Positions 34,962 through 43,361 of a stretch of DNA of 58,150 nt are shown one piece after another (position 1 is the stretch's first letter; every line of letters begins with the position of its first letter). The notes under the pieces are model-generated. The model had not been told where the DNA came from. It was given only the letters and a program-made list of their open reading frames with translations, and made no database searches. Made by a program: the position numbers and the translations under genes. Where the stretch lies: assembly GCF_011058165.1 (NCBI RefSeq), contig NZ_JAALEG010000030.1, forward strand, positions 1 through 58,150, read 5' to 3'. Origin of the DNA: Rhodococcus aetherivorans. Its GTDB lineage: Bacteria > Actinomycetota > Actinomycetes > Mycobacteriales > Mycobacteriaceae.

Positions 34962-35738
34962 ATGGCCTCCGGTTCCGATCAGCTCGTCCCCGCCTCTGCC
35001 TCGAGCGCAGCGGTCCCCCCGAGCGGCCTGCGGGCGCTGGTGGTCGAAGACGAAGTGGCGCTGGCCCGGGTGGTGGGCACCTACCTCGAACGCGCCGGCT
35101 GCGAGGTCACGCTCGTGCACGACGGGCTCGACGCCGTCGAGCGCGCCCGGCAGGTCGATCCGGATGTCGTGGTGCTCGATCTGGGGTTGCCGCACCTGGA
35201 CGGGATCGAGGTGTGCCGGCAGCTGCGCACGTTCTCCGACGCCTACGTCGTCATGCTCACCGCCCGCGCCGACGAGATCGACACCCTGGTCGGCCTGTCG
35301 GTCGGCGCCGACGACTACATGACCAAACCCTTCAGTCCGCGTGAACTCATCGCCCGCATCCAGGCCATGTTGCGGCGCCCCCGACCCTCGACCGGGGACG
35401 GCCGCACCCCCGCGCAGTCCGGCACCGATACCGGCCGCCGTACGTTCGGGTCGTTGACCCTCGATGCGGCCGGCCGCGAGGTGTGGGTCGACGGTACCCC
35501 GATCGCCTTGACCCGCACCGAATTCGACCTCCTCGCCGCGCTGTCCGCACACCCCAACATGGTGTTCACCCGGGCGCAGCTCATCACCGCGGTGTGGGGC
35601 CCGAGCTGGGTCGGCAACGAACACCTGGTCGACGTGCACATCGGGCACCTGCGCCGCAAACTCGGCGACGACGCCACCCGCGGGGTGTTCGTGCGCACCG
35701 TGCGCGGGGTCGGATACCGCATGGGAGCCGGGCAGTGA
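34962..35738 (+). CDS. OmpR-family response regulator of the copper island
   Basis: The 258-residue protein has a receiver domain (phospho-acceptor D73 in VVVLDLGLPHLDG, K122 in TKPFSPREL) and a C-terminal winged helix (LTRTEFDLLAALSAHPNMVF, then GNEHLVDVHIGHLRRKLG). OmpR-type regulators bind tandem half-sites one helical turn apart, which fits the six TGAAGA boxes in this island. It probably corresponds to CopR/CusR-type regulators. The kinase gene overlaps its stop codon. Confidence 0.92.
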   Translation: MASGSDQLVPASASSAAVPPSGLRALVVEDEVALARVVGTYLERAGCEVTLVHDGLDAVERARQVDPDVVVLDLGLPHLDGIEVCRQLRTFSDAYVVMLTARADEIDTLVGLSVGADDYMTKPFSPRELIARIQAMLRRPRPSTGDGRTPAQSGTDTGRRTFGSLTLDAAGREVWVDGTPIALTRTEFDLLAALSAHPNMVFTRAQLITAVWGPSWVGNEHLVDVHIGHLRRKLGDDATRGVFVRTVRGVGYRMGAGQ

Positions 35739-36949
35739 CCACACCACCCCCACCGGCGGCAGCAGGGCGGAGGCCCGGGCGCCGCAGTGTCGGATTCGGC
35801 AGCCGGCTACTGGCCGCGCAGGCGATCGTCGTCGTCGGCGGCGCGATCAGCGCCTGGCTGGTGGCCGCCGCCGTCGCCCCAGGACTGTTCCACAACCACC
35901 TCGAGCAGGCAGGTATCGAGCACGTCTCGACCGAGGCGGCGCATGTGGAGGAGGCGTTCACTTCGGCGATGATCATCTCGCTGGCCATCGCGCTGGTGGT
36001 CTCGGCGCTGATGGCGCTGGCGGTGAGCTGGTACTTCACCCGCAGGGTGCAGCGCTCGGTCACCGGCGTGGCCGCCTCGGCCACCGAGATCGCCGGCGGC
36101 CACTACGGCGTGCGGCTGCCCGGACCCGGTCTCGGGCACGAATTCGACCAGCTCGCCGAGACGTTCAACCAGCTCGCCGATCGGCTGGACTCGGTCGAAA
36201 CCACCCGGCGGCGCATGCTCTCGGATCTCGCGCACGAGATGCGCACCCCGCTGGCCACTCTCGATGCCCACCTCGAGGCCCTCGAAGACGGCATCCGGGT
36301 TTCCGACGCCGAGACCCTCGCGGTCCTGCGGTCGAGCACCGCCCGGCTCGGGCGGCTCGCCGAGGACATGGGCGCGGTCTCGCGCGCCGAAGAGGGCCGG
36401 CTGTCCGTCACGCCCGTGCCCACCGACACCCGCACCCTCGTCGACGCCGCGGTCCGCGTCGCCGCCGACCGCTACGCCGCCAAGGGCGTCGCCCTGGTCG
36501 AAGACGTCGAGCACCCCGCCGCGGTCACGGTCGACCCGGACCGGATCGGGCAGGTGCTGGGCAATCTGCTCGACAACGCCCTGCGGCACACCCCCGCCGG
36601 GGGCACGGTCACCGTCGCCACCACCGCCGTCGACGGAGAAGCCGGGATCACCGTCACCGACACCGGCGACGGCATCGCCGCCGAGCACCTGAGTCATCTG
36701 TTCGACCGGTTCTACCGTGCCGACCCCGCCCGCCGACGGCAAGAAGGCGGCAGCGGCATCGGATTGACCATCGCCCGCGCCCTGGTCGAAGCCCACGGCG
36801 GTACGCTGACCGCCTCCAGCGGCGGAGCCGGAACCGGCGCCCGATTCACCGTGCACCTGCCCACCGCCGCAGGCGCCCGCAACAGCGGGCGCACCACCCC
36901 TCCGCGGGGTGCCGTGCACGCCGGCACCGGTCCCCGGGAGCGGCGATGA
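35735..36949 (+). CDS. Sensor histidine kinase, putative copper sensor
   Basis: The 404-residue kinase has two membrane helices (about residues 26-48 and 76-100) flanking a short external loop of about 28 residues. The loop holds four His (H53, H55, H63, H70), a plausible metal site. HAMP follows, then the phosphorylated His in LAHEMRTPLATLDAH (H167), then the ATPase boxes LGNLLDNALRHTP, VTDTGDGIA and GGSGIGLTIA. The GTG start overlaps the response regulator stop (GTGA). Confidence 0.92.
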   Translation: MTTPPPPAAAGRRPGRRSVGFGSRLLAAQAIVVVGGAISAWLVAAAVAPGLFHNHLEQAGIEHVSTEAAHVEEAFTSAMIISLAIALVVSALMALAVSWYFTRRVQRSVTGVAASATEIAGGHYGVRLPGPGLGHEFDQLAETFNQLADRLDSVETTRRRMLSDLAHEMRTPLATLDAHLEALEDGIRVSDAETLAVLRSSTARLGRLAEDMGAVSRAEEGRLSVTPVPTDTRTLVDAAVRVAADRYAAKGVALVEDVEHPAAVTVDPDRIGQVLGNLLDNALRHTPAGGTVTVATTAVDGEAGITVTDTGDGIAAEHLSHLFDRFYRADPARRRQEGGSGIGLTIARALVEAHGGTLTASSGGAGTGARFTVHLPTAAGARNSGRTTPPRGAVHAGTGPRERR

Positions 36950-37275
36950 AGAAGCTTGCGCTCGATGCGCTCGCCCGGCACCTGGCCGCGCATGCCGCCG
37001 CCGCGCCCAGCGGCCGCAGCGCCGAGACCGTCTACGGCGGGCACGAACACGTGCTGCGGCAGACTCTCGTGGCGTTGCAGGCCGGACAGTCCATGGCCGA
37101 GCACGTCAGTCCCGGTGAGGCCACGGTGTACATCCTGCGCGGGCGCATCCGTGTCGTCGCCGACCGGACGAGCTGGGACGGACGCAGCGGCGACCTGATC
37201 GCCTTACCCCGCACCCGGCACCGGATCGACGCCGTCGCCGACACGGTCGCGCTGCTCACCGTCGCCAAGTACTGA
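36946..37275 (+). CDS. Small cupin-domain protein
   Basis: The 109-residue protein has the cupin beta-barrel pattern: HVSPGEATVYILRGRIRVV, then GDLIALPRTRHRIDAVADT. Its ATG overlaps the kinase stop (ATGA), so it is translated with the two-component system. Small cupins of this type are common third members of copper or stress operons. The metal ligands and role are not certain. Confidence 0.85.
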   Translation: MKKLALDALARHLAAHAAAAPSGRSAETVYGGHEHVLRQTLVALQAGQSMAEHVSPGEATVYILRGRIRVVADRTSWDGRSGDLIALPRTRHRIDAVADTVALLTVAKY

Positions 37276-37287
37276 CCTCCGGGTGGT

Positions 37288-37488
37288 TCAGAGCCCGTCG
37301 CCGGGGAGCGGCTGCGCCCACTGCGACGGCTCCGGCTGCAGCATCGGGCTCTGCCCGATCCCCAGATCCTCGAACGGCACCAAGAACGCGATGAACGTCC
37401 GATGTCGGCGCTGCCCACCGCTACCGACTGGCGCCGAGCCGGGAATCCGCCCCGGTCCGCTACGGAGGTGGGCTGCGACAAAGCCCTG
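37288..37488 (-). other. Coding-like remnant downstream of the LuxR gene
   Basis: After the TAG stop of the LuxR-type gene the same minus frame stays open to a TGA at 37288-37290. Its last part (RTFIAFLVPFEDLGIGQSPM, then LQPEPSQWAQPLPGDGL) has GC-rich third codon positions and protein-like composition. No suitable start is visible. It may be the 3' end of a lost gene or a readthrough extension of the regulator. Confidence 0.3.
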
Positions 37489-38439
37489 CTAGGGCAACAG
37501 GCCTTGCCGACGGGCCTCGACGACCGCCTCGTGCCGGCTGCCGACCTCGAGCTTGCCCATCAGATTGCGCATGTAGCTCTTGACGGTCTCCACGCTCAGC
37601 GACAGCCGCTCGGCGATCTCGGCGTTGCGGCACCCGAGCGCCACGTACGCCAGCACATCCCGTTCCCGCGCCGAGAGCCGCACCGTCGGTGTGGCCGCCC
37701 CGCCGGTCAGCGTCCGCAGCTTCTCCTCGACCTCCCGCAGGCGCGCTTCGATCCCCGGGTCGGACGTCTGTGCCGCGATCTCCCGCAGGGCCAGGTAGCT
37801 CTCGGTGATGCCCTCCGACACCGACGCGGACACGGCGGACGGGGCGGCGGCGCGGGCGTTGTCGATGAGGGCGACCCGCCGGTCCACCTCGTCCCGGATC
37901 TCGATCTCGCGGGCGAGCCTGCGGGCCGACCGCATCACCTGCTCGACGACCACGTCGCCGATCGGCAGGCTGGTCCGCAGGCCGCCGTACAGGGCGGCGC
38001 GGGTGCGGCGGCGCACCACCACCGGAACGGCGAGCAGCGACTCGATGCCCTCCCCCGCGACCTCCCGGTCGTACTCGTGGGAGATCTGGGGGGAGTTGAA
38101 GTAGTCCGACACCGCGCCGGGCCGTTGCTCGGCGACCACCTTGCCGCCGAGCCCGCACTCGGAGCTGATCACCAGGTCGCGGAGGATGCCGCTGCGGGTG
38201 CCGACGAAACCGGACAGCAGCATGTCCCCGCCGTGCACGGTGCCACCGAACAGCACGGGCATCCCGGTCGAGATCTGCAGCTGCCGCAACTCGGCGCGCA
38301 GGGCGTCCTCGTCGCTCGGCCGCAGGTGCGCGTGCGGGCCCTGGCGCGTCGCCGCAACATTCGGCGTCCCGACCCGTGTCGATGCCGGGTTCGTCGACGC
38401 CGTGCTCGTCGACGCTGGGTTCGTCGACACAGACCTCAC
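37489..38439 (-). CDS. GAF-LuxR-type transcriptional regulator
   Basis: The 316-residue protein has a GAF-like sensory domain (about residues 55-200: GGTVHGGDMLLSGFVGTRSG, then GIESLLAVPVVVRRRTRAAL), a linker helix, and a C-terminal LuxR helix-turn-helix (LSARERDVLAYVALGCRNAE, then LSLSVETVKSYMRNLMGKL). The build resembles RamA-like regulators of acetate and fatty-acid metabolism. It is divergent from an acyl-CoA synthetase. The GTG at 38439 has GGAGG at good spacing; a GTG at 38448 is possible. The N-terminus is encoded by tandem 15-bp repeats. Confidence 0.82.
   Translation of the reverse strand: MRSVSTNPASTSTASTNPASTRVGTPNVAATRQGPHAHLRPSDEDALRAELRQLQISTGMPVLFGGTVHGGDMLLSGFVGTRSGILRDLVISSECGLGGKVVAEQRPGAVSDYFNSPQISHEYDREVAGEGIESLLAVPVVVRRRTRAALYGGLRTSLPIGDVVVEQVMRSARRLAREIEIRDEVDRRVALIDNARAAAPSAVSASVSEGITESYLALREIAAQTSDPGIEARLREVEEKLRTLTGGAATPTVRLSARERDVLAYVALGCRNAEIAERLSLSVETVKSYMRNLMGKLEVGSRHEAVVEARRQGLLP
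38380..38427 (-). repeat. 15-bp tandem repeat in the LuxR-type gene
   Basis: Three 15-bp units encode STNPA, STSTA and STNPA, followed by ST. As the unit is a multiple of three, copy-number changes would alter only the N-terminal tail. Confidence 0.7.
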
Positions 38440-38579
38440 CGGAACCACCTCCGAGACCGCGAATACCCACTTCGGAGGGTAGCGGGGAATCTGTCGTGAC
38501 TCATAACCTCCACCCGTTCCGGTGTTGCAGCGATCACAATGGCGTACACCGACCGAGTGCCGAAGTCCCGGAGGTATCC

Positions 38580-40211
38580 GTGCCCACCCCCACGTCCGTC
38601 CCCACCGCCCGAACGGCGAACCACACCCCGCTCAGCCCCCTGCGGTTCCTCGAGCGTTCGTCGTCCGTGTTCCCCGACCGCACCGCGATCGTCCACGGCG
38701 ACCGCCGCTACACGTACGCGCAGTTCGCCGACGAGGCGCAGCGCCTGGCCCGCGTCCTGCGCAGCCGGATCCAGCCGGGTGACCGGGTGGCCTTCCTGGC
38801 GCCGAACGTGCCGGAACTGCTCATCGCGCACTTCGCGGTGCCGCTCGCCGGAGGCGTGCTGATCGCGCTGAACTCCCGGCTCGCCGGGCCCGAACTCGAG
38901 TACATCCTCGGGCACGCCGAGGCGTCGCTGCTGTTCGTCGACTCGGAGTTCGTGGGGTCGGTCGCCGGTGTCACGGCCGGCGTGCCGTCGCTGACGGCGG
39001 TCGTGGAGGTGCCGGATTCGACGGTCCCGTACCCCGACGTGCCGGCCGGGATCGTCACCACCCGGTACGACGAGTTCCTCGCCGCCGCCGACGACCTCGA
39101 CGACACCCCGCTGCACTGGGGCGTCGACGACGAGGAGCAGGTCATCACCCTGAACTACACGTCGGGCACCACCGGCAAGCCGAAGGGCGTGATGTACACG
39201 CACCGCGGCGCCTACCTCAATTCCTTCGGCGAGACGTTCCACAACGGGTTCGACGGGAAGACGCAGTACCTGTGGACCCTGCCGATGTTCCACTGCAACG
39301 GCTGGTGCACGCCGTGGGCCGTGACGGCGGCCGCCGGCACGCACATCTGCCTGCGGGCCGTGCGGGCGGACGCGATCTGGGACGCCATCGACAACCTGGG
39401 CGTGACCAACCTCTGCGGCGCCCCCGCGGTGTGCTCGACCATCGCCGAGGCCCCGCAGGCCCACCGGCTGGACCGGCCGCTACGGATCACCACGGCGGGC
39501 GCGCCCCCGTCGCCGACGGTGATCGCGCAGCTCGAGGCGATCGGCGTGACCGTCGTGCACGTGTACGGCCTCACCGAGGTCTACGGGCCGTACACGATCT
39601 GCGAATACCAGGACTCGTGGGACGACAAGCCCGCCGAGGAACGCGCGGCGCTCCTGTCGCGGCAGGGCGTGGGCATGCTGCAGGCGGAGAACGCACGGGT
39701 CGTCGACGCGAACATGAACGACGTGCCCGCGGACGGGCAGACGATGGGCGAGATCGTGCTGCGCGGCAACAACGTCATGGCCGGGTACTTCAAGGATCCG
39801 GAGGCCACGGCGGAGGCGTTCATGGGCGGCTGGTTCCACACCGGCGACCTGGGCGTGATGTACCCGGACGGATACATCCAGCTCAAGGACCGCGCCAAGG
39901 ACATCATCATCTCCGGCGGCGAGAACATCTCCACCGTGGAGGTCGAGCAGGCCATCGTCAGCCACCCGGCCGTGCTGGACGTCGCGGTGGTGGGCGTGCC
40001 CGACGAGAAGTGGGGCGAGCGTCCCAAGGCGTTCGTGATCCTGAAGAAGGGCGAGACCGTGACGGCCGAGGAGCTGATCTCCTACACGCGCACGTTGCTC
40101 GCCGGGTACAAGGTGCCGCGGGAGATCGTGTTCCCGCTGGATCTGCCGCGGACGCCGACCGGCAAGATCCTCAAGTTCGAGCTGCGGGCCGCGCACTCGG
40201 CGCAGGCCTGA
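38580..40211 (+). CDS. Acyl-CoA synthetase (AMP-binding, FadD/AlkK type)
   Basis: The 543-residue enzyme activates a carboxylic acid to its CoA thioester via an acyl-adenylate. It has the P-loop NYTSGTTGKPKGVMYTHRG, VYGLTEVYGP, the GGWFHTGDLGVMYPDG hinge region and the C-terminal catalytic Lys in PTGKILKFELR. It resembles medium-chain AlkK-like synthetases. The GTG at 38580 follows CGGAGGTATCC. It is divergent from a GAF-LuxR regulator and upstream of TetR and beta-oxidation genes, so a fatty-acid substrate is likely. Confidence 0.92.
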   Translation: MPTPTSVPTARTANHTPLSPLRFLERSSSVFPDRTAIVHGDRRYTYAQFADEAQRLARVLRSRIQPGDRVAFLAPNVPELLIAHFAVPLAGGVLIALNSRLAGPELEYILGHAEASLLFVDSEFVGSVAGVTAGVPSLTAVVEVPDSTVPYPDVPAGIVTTRYDEFLAAADDLDDTPLHWGVDDEEQVITLNYTSGTTGKPKGVMYTHRGAYLNSFGETFHNGFDGKTQYLWTLPMFHCNGWCTPWAVTAAAGTHICLRAVRADAIWDAIDNLGVTNLCGAPAVCSTIAEAPQAHRLDRPLRITTAGAPPSPTVIAQLEAIGVTVVHVYGLTEVYGPYTICEYQDSWDDKPAEERAALLSRQGVGMLQAENARVVDANMNDVPADGQTMGEIVLRGNNVMAGYFKDPEATAEAFMGGWFHTGDLGVMYPDGYIQLKDRAKDIIISGGENISTVEVEQAIVSHPAVLDVAVVGVPDEKWGERPKAFVILKKGETVTAEELISYTRTLLAGYKVPREIVFPLDLPRTPTGKILKFELRAAHSAQA

Positions 40212-40215
40212 CGCC

Positions 40216-40245
40216 GGCCGCGCCGCCGGGTCCGGCGGCGCGGCC
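40216..40245 (+). terminator. Hairpin after the acyl-CoA synthetase gene
   Basis: The 14-bp arms GGCCGCGCCGCCGG and CCGGCGGCGCGGCC nearly meet, and GTTTC follows. It starts 4 bp after the stop codon. Confidence 0.7.
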
Positions 40246-40283
40246 GTTTCGACTTCGATACCGCGGATTGGATACTGAGAACC

Positions 40284-41024
40284 ATGGCACTCGGTCCCGA
40301 CTCCGCCCGCCGCATCGACGCGACCGGCCCCGATCCCGCCCAGTTCCGGGTGCACGTGGTGACGCAGGCGATCCGCCTGTTCTCCGAGTACGGCTACGAG
40401 TCGACCACCGTCGAGCAGATCGCGTCGGCCGCGGGAGTGTCGCGACGGACCTTCTTCCGGCAGTTCCGCTCGAAGGAGGACGTGATCTTCGCCGATCACG
40501 AATCGCTGCTCGAGCAGGTCGGACACTATCTGTCGGGGAACTTCGACGATCCGTGGGCGGCCGCCGCCGAGGCCGCCGAGCTGGTGTTCGGGCACTTCCG
40601 GGACAAGCGGGAGCTTGCGGTGTGGCGGTATCGCGTGGTGCAGCGGGTGCCTGCGCTGCGCGAGCGGGAGCTGGTCACGACGTACCGCTACGAGCGCCTG
40701 TTCACCGACTACCTGCGCTCGGCGGTGCCGTCGGAGTCGGGGGTGCGGATCGTCAGCTTCGCGGCCGCGATGACCGCGACGCACAACTTCCTGCTGCGCG
40801 CGATGATCCGCGGCGACGAGTCCGCGACGGCTGAGGAACTGCGCCGCGCGCTGCTCGAGGTGCGGCGCTCGTTCGGTGTCGCACCGGGGCAGAGCGCCGC
40901 GCCGGCCGTCGGTCCGGCGCGGGACGCCGAGCGCGCGATCACGGTGGTGACCTATCCCCCGGGCACGTCGCCCGCGGAGGTCGCCCGCCAGGTGCAGGCG
41001 CAGCTCGAGGCGGCGTCGGACTGA
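40284..41024 (+). CDS. TetR-family transcriptional regulator
   Basis: The 246-residue protein has an N-terminal TetR helix-turn-helix (AIRLFSEYGYESTTVEQIAS, then AAGVSRRTFFRQFRSKEDVI) and an all-helical C-terminal ligand domain. An extra C-terminal tail from about residue 205 is rich in Ala and Pro. It lies between the acyl-CoA synthetase and fadE25 genes on the same strand. GGCACT inverted repeats near fadE25 are candidate operators. Confidence 0.9.
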   Translation: MALGPDSARRIDATGPDPAQFRVHVVTQAIRLFSEYGYESTTVEQIASAAGVSRRTFFRQFRSKEDVIFADHESLLEQVGHYLSGNFDDPWAAAAEAAELVFGHFRDKRELAVWRYRVVQRVPALRERELVTTYRYERLFTDYLRSAVPSESGVRIVSFAAAMTATHNFLLRAMIRGDESATAEELRRALLEVRRSFGVAPGQSAAPAVGPARDAERAITVVTYPPGTSPAEVARQVQAQLEAASD

Positions 41025-41064
41025 CGTCAATGGGGTGGCCGACGATCCACCACCCCATTGACGT
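41024..41064 (+). terminator. 15-bp hairpin after the TetR gene
   Basis: The arms ACGTCAATGGGGTGG and CCACCCCATTGACGT enclose an 11-base loop and begin at the last base of the stop codon. It directly abuts a GGCACT palindrome, so it could also be part of the control region of fadE25. Confidence 0.55.
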
Positions 41065-41077
41065 GGCACTGAGTGCC
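41065..41077. promoter_or_regulatory. GGCACT palindrome, candidate operator 1
   Basis: GGCACTGAGTGCC is a perfect 6-1-6 inverted repeat, 107 bp before the fadE25 start. A near-copy lies at 41155-41167. Confidence 0.5.
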
Positions 41078-41154
41078 GTGGTTCACTGGAACCGATTTCG
41101 TGACGTCGCGAGCCCTCCACTCAGTAGGATGGATGCGACACCCAAACAAGAACT

Positions 41155-41167
41155 GGCACTGCGTGCC
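41155..41167. promoter_or_regulatory. GGCACT palindrome, candidate operator 2
   Basis: GGCACTGCGTGCC matches operator 1 at 12 of 13 bases. It lies 17 bp before the fadE25 start codon, next to its ribosome-binding site, where a bound repressor would block expression. Confidence 0.5.
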
Positions 41168-41184
41168 GATAGGAGTCCGCCGTC

Positions 41185-42342
41185 ATGGCCTTCAACCCGG
41201 AGTTCGGTCTGTTCAAGCTGGGCGAGGAGCACGATGAGCTCCGCGCCGCCATCCGCGCGCTGGCCGAAAAGGAGATCGCGCCCTACGCCAAGGACGTCGA
41301 CGAGAACTCCCGCTTCCCGCAGGAGGCCCTCGACGCCCTCAACAAGTCCGGCCTGAACGCGATCCACGTCCCCACGGAGTACGGCGGCGACGGCGCCGAC
41401 TCGGTCGCCACCTGCATCGTCATCGAGGAGGTCGCCCGCGTCTGCGGTTCGTCCTCGCTGATCCCGGCCGTGAACAAGCTCGGCACCATGGGCCTGATCC
41501 TGTCCGGCTCCGAGGAGCTCAAGCAGAAGGTCCTGCCCGACCTGGTCAAGGGCGACATGGCGTCCTACGCGCTGTCCGAGCGGGAGGCCGGCTCCGACGC
41601 CGCGGGCATGCGTACCCGCGCCAAGGCCGACGGCGACGACTGGATCCTCAACGGCTCCAAGTGCTGGATCACCAACGGCGGCAAGTCCAGCTGGTACACC
41701 GTCATGGCCGTCACCGACCCCGACAAGGGTGCCAACGGCATCTCCGCGTTCATGGTCCACAAGGACGACGAGGGCTTCGTCGTCGGCCCCAAGGAGAAGA
41801 AGCTCGGCATCAAGGGCTCCCCGACCGCCGAGCTGTACTTCGAGAACTGCCGCATCCCCGGCGACCGCATCATCGGCGAGCCCGGCACCGGCTTCAAGAC
41901 CGCCCTCGCGACCCTCGACCACACCCGCCCCACCATCGGCGCGCAGGCGGTCGGCCTCGCGCAGGGTGCGCTCGACGCGGCGATCGCCTACACCAAGGAC
42001 CGCAAGCAGTTCGGCAAGCCGATCTCCGACTTCCAGGGTGTGCAGTTCATGCTGGCCGACATGGCCATGAAGGTCGAGGCGGCACGCCTGATGGTGTACA
42101 CCTCCGCGGCGCGCGCCGAGCGCGGGGAGCCGAACCTGGGCTTCATCTCCTCCGCCGCCAAGTGCTTCGCCTCCGACGTCGCGATGGAGGTCACCACGGA
42201 CGCCGTGCAGCTGTTCGGCGGTGCCGGCTACACCACCGACTTCCCGGTCGAGCGGATGATGCGCGACGCCAAGATCACCCAGATCTACGAGGGCACCAAC
42301 CAGATCCAGCGGGTCGTCATGTCCCGCGCGCTGCTCCGCTGA
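41185..42342 (+). CDS. fadE25: Acyl-CoA dehydrogenase FadE25
   Basis: The 385-residue flavoenzyme is very close to M. tuberculosis FadE25. It has YALSEREAGSDAAGMRTRAK (FAD and substrate binding), CWITNGGKSSWYTVMAVTDP, QLFGGAGYTTDFPVERMMRD and the C-terminal IYEGTNQIQRVVMSRALLR. The catalytic base is probably the Glu of IYEGTNQ. It forms a trans-2,3 double bond in acyl-CoA and passes electrons to ETF. TAGGAGTCC precedes the ATG. fadB2 follows after 54 bp. Confidence 0.95.
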   Translation: MAFNPEFGLFKLGEEHDELRAAIRALAEKEIAPYAKDVDENSRFPQEALDALNKSGLNAIHVPTEYGGDGADSVATCIVIEEVARVCGSSSLIPAVNKLGTMGLILSGSEELKQKVLPDLVKGDMASYALSEREAGSDAAGMRTRAKADGDDWILNGSKCWITNGGKSSWYTVMAVTDPDKGANGISAFMVHKDDEGFVVGPKEKKLGIKGSPTAELYFENCRIPGDRIIGEPGTGFKTALATLDHTRPTIGAQAVGLAQGALDAAIAYTKDRKQFGKPISDFQGVQFMLADMAMKVEAARLMVYTSAARAERGEPNLGFISSAAKCFASDVAMEVTTDAVQLFGGAGYTTDFPVERMMRDAKITQIYEGTNQIQRVVMSRALLR

Positions 42343-42396
42343 CGCGGCGGCAGTAAGTTCACCCTGGTCCAACCTTCGTATCGAGGAGAATCTCCC

Positions 42397-43251
42397 GTGG
42401 CAGTGGAATTGATCGGTGTAGTCGGTGGCGGCACGATGGGGGCCGGCATCGCCGAGGTGTGCGCCAAGGCCGGCAGCGACGTGATCGTGCTCGAGACCAG
42501 CGAGGAGTTCGCCGACGCGGCCCGCAAGCGCGTCTCCGGCTCGATCGGCAAGGGCGTCGCCCGCGGCAAGATCACGCAGGAGGAGGCCGACGCCGCGATC
42601 GCGCGGGTTCGGGTCACCACCGATGTCGCCGATCTCGCCGACCGTGATCTCGTCATCGAGGCGGCACCCGAGATCGAGTCGCTCAAGGTCGACATCTTCA
42701 CCAAGCTCGACGCGGTCGTGAAGCCCTCCGGCATCTTGGCGACCAACACGTCGTCGCTCCCGGTGATCAAGATGGCCCAGGCGACGTCGCGTCCGGGACA
42801 GGTGGTGGGTGTGCACTTCTTCAACCCGGTGCCGGTGATGCCGCTGGTGGAGATCATCTCGGCGCTGACCACCGAGGAGGAGACGGCGAACGCCGTCTTC
42901 GACTACGTCAAGAACACCCTCGGCAAGATGACGGTCCGCGCGGGCGACCGCGCCGGCTTCATCGTCAACGCGCTGCTGATCCCGTACCTGACGTCCGCCG
43001 TGCGGATGCTCGAGTCGGGCTACGCGACGAAGGAAGACATCGACGCCGCGATGAAGGGCGGCTGCGGCTACCCGATGGGCCCGCTCACCCTCATCGACAC
43101 CGTCGGTCTCGACGTCACCCTCAACGCCGCCCAGTCGCTGTACGACGAGTTCGCCGAGCCGCACTACGCGCCCCCGGCGCTGCTGCGCCGCATGGTCGAC
43201 GCCGGCCGCCTCGGCCGCAAGACCGGCCAGGGCTTCTACAGCTACAACTGA
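42397..43251 (+). CDS. fadB2: 3-hydroxyacyl/3-hydroxybutyryl-CoA dehydrogenase FadB2
   Basis: The 284-residue enzyme has the NAD site VGGGTMGAGIAEVCAKAG, the catalytic-region NTSSLPVIKMA and VGVHFFNPVPVMPLVEI (catalytic His), and the C-terminal helical domain ending KTGQGFYSYN. It oxidises 3-hydroxyacyl-CoA to 3-oxoacyl-CoA. The GTG start has GAGGAGAAT upstream. The pair with fadE25 fits two steps of beta-oxidation. Confidence 0.94.
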   Translation: MAVELIGVVGGGTMGAGIAEVCAKAGSDVIVLETSEEFADAARKRVSGSIGKGVARGKITQEEADAAIARVRVTTDVADLADRDLVIEAAPEIESLKVDIFTKLDAVVKPSGILATNTSSLPVIKMAQATSRPGQVVGVHFFNPVPVMPLVEIISALTTEEETANAVFDYVKNTLGKMTVRAGDRAGFIVNALLIPYLTSAVRMLESGYATKEDIDAAMKGGCGYPMGPLTLIDTVGLDVTLNAAQSLYDEFAEPHYAPPALLRRMVDAGRLGRKTGQGFYSYN

Positions 43252-43261
43252 GCCCCGCAGC

Positions 43262-43298
43262 ACGAACCCCGTCGCGACGCGCTCGCGGCGGGGTTCGT
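43262..43298. terminator. 16-bp hairpin between fadB2 and the RelA-like gene
   Basis: The arms ACGAACCCCGTCGCGA and TCGCGGCGGGGTTCGT pair with one G-T and a 5-base loop. It lies 10 bp after the fadB2 stop, between convergent genes. Confidence 0.75.
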
Positions 43299-43361
43299 CG
43301 TATCCGTGATCCCCCGCGCGCATCGGTGCCGTCCGCGCGCGGCCACGCCGGGCGAGCGGAC

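Noticed and set aside
37283-37492. Cys-rich 69-codon plus-strand frame (CAHCDGSGC), considered as a metallothionein beside the copper island
   Set aside because: It lacks a ribosome-binding site and the minus frame has better codon use; the Cys come from GC-rich codons read antisense.
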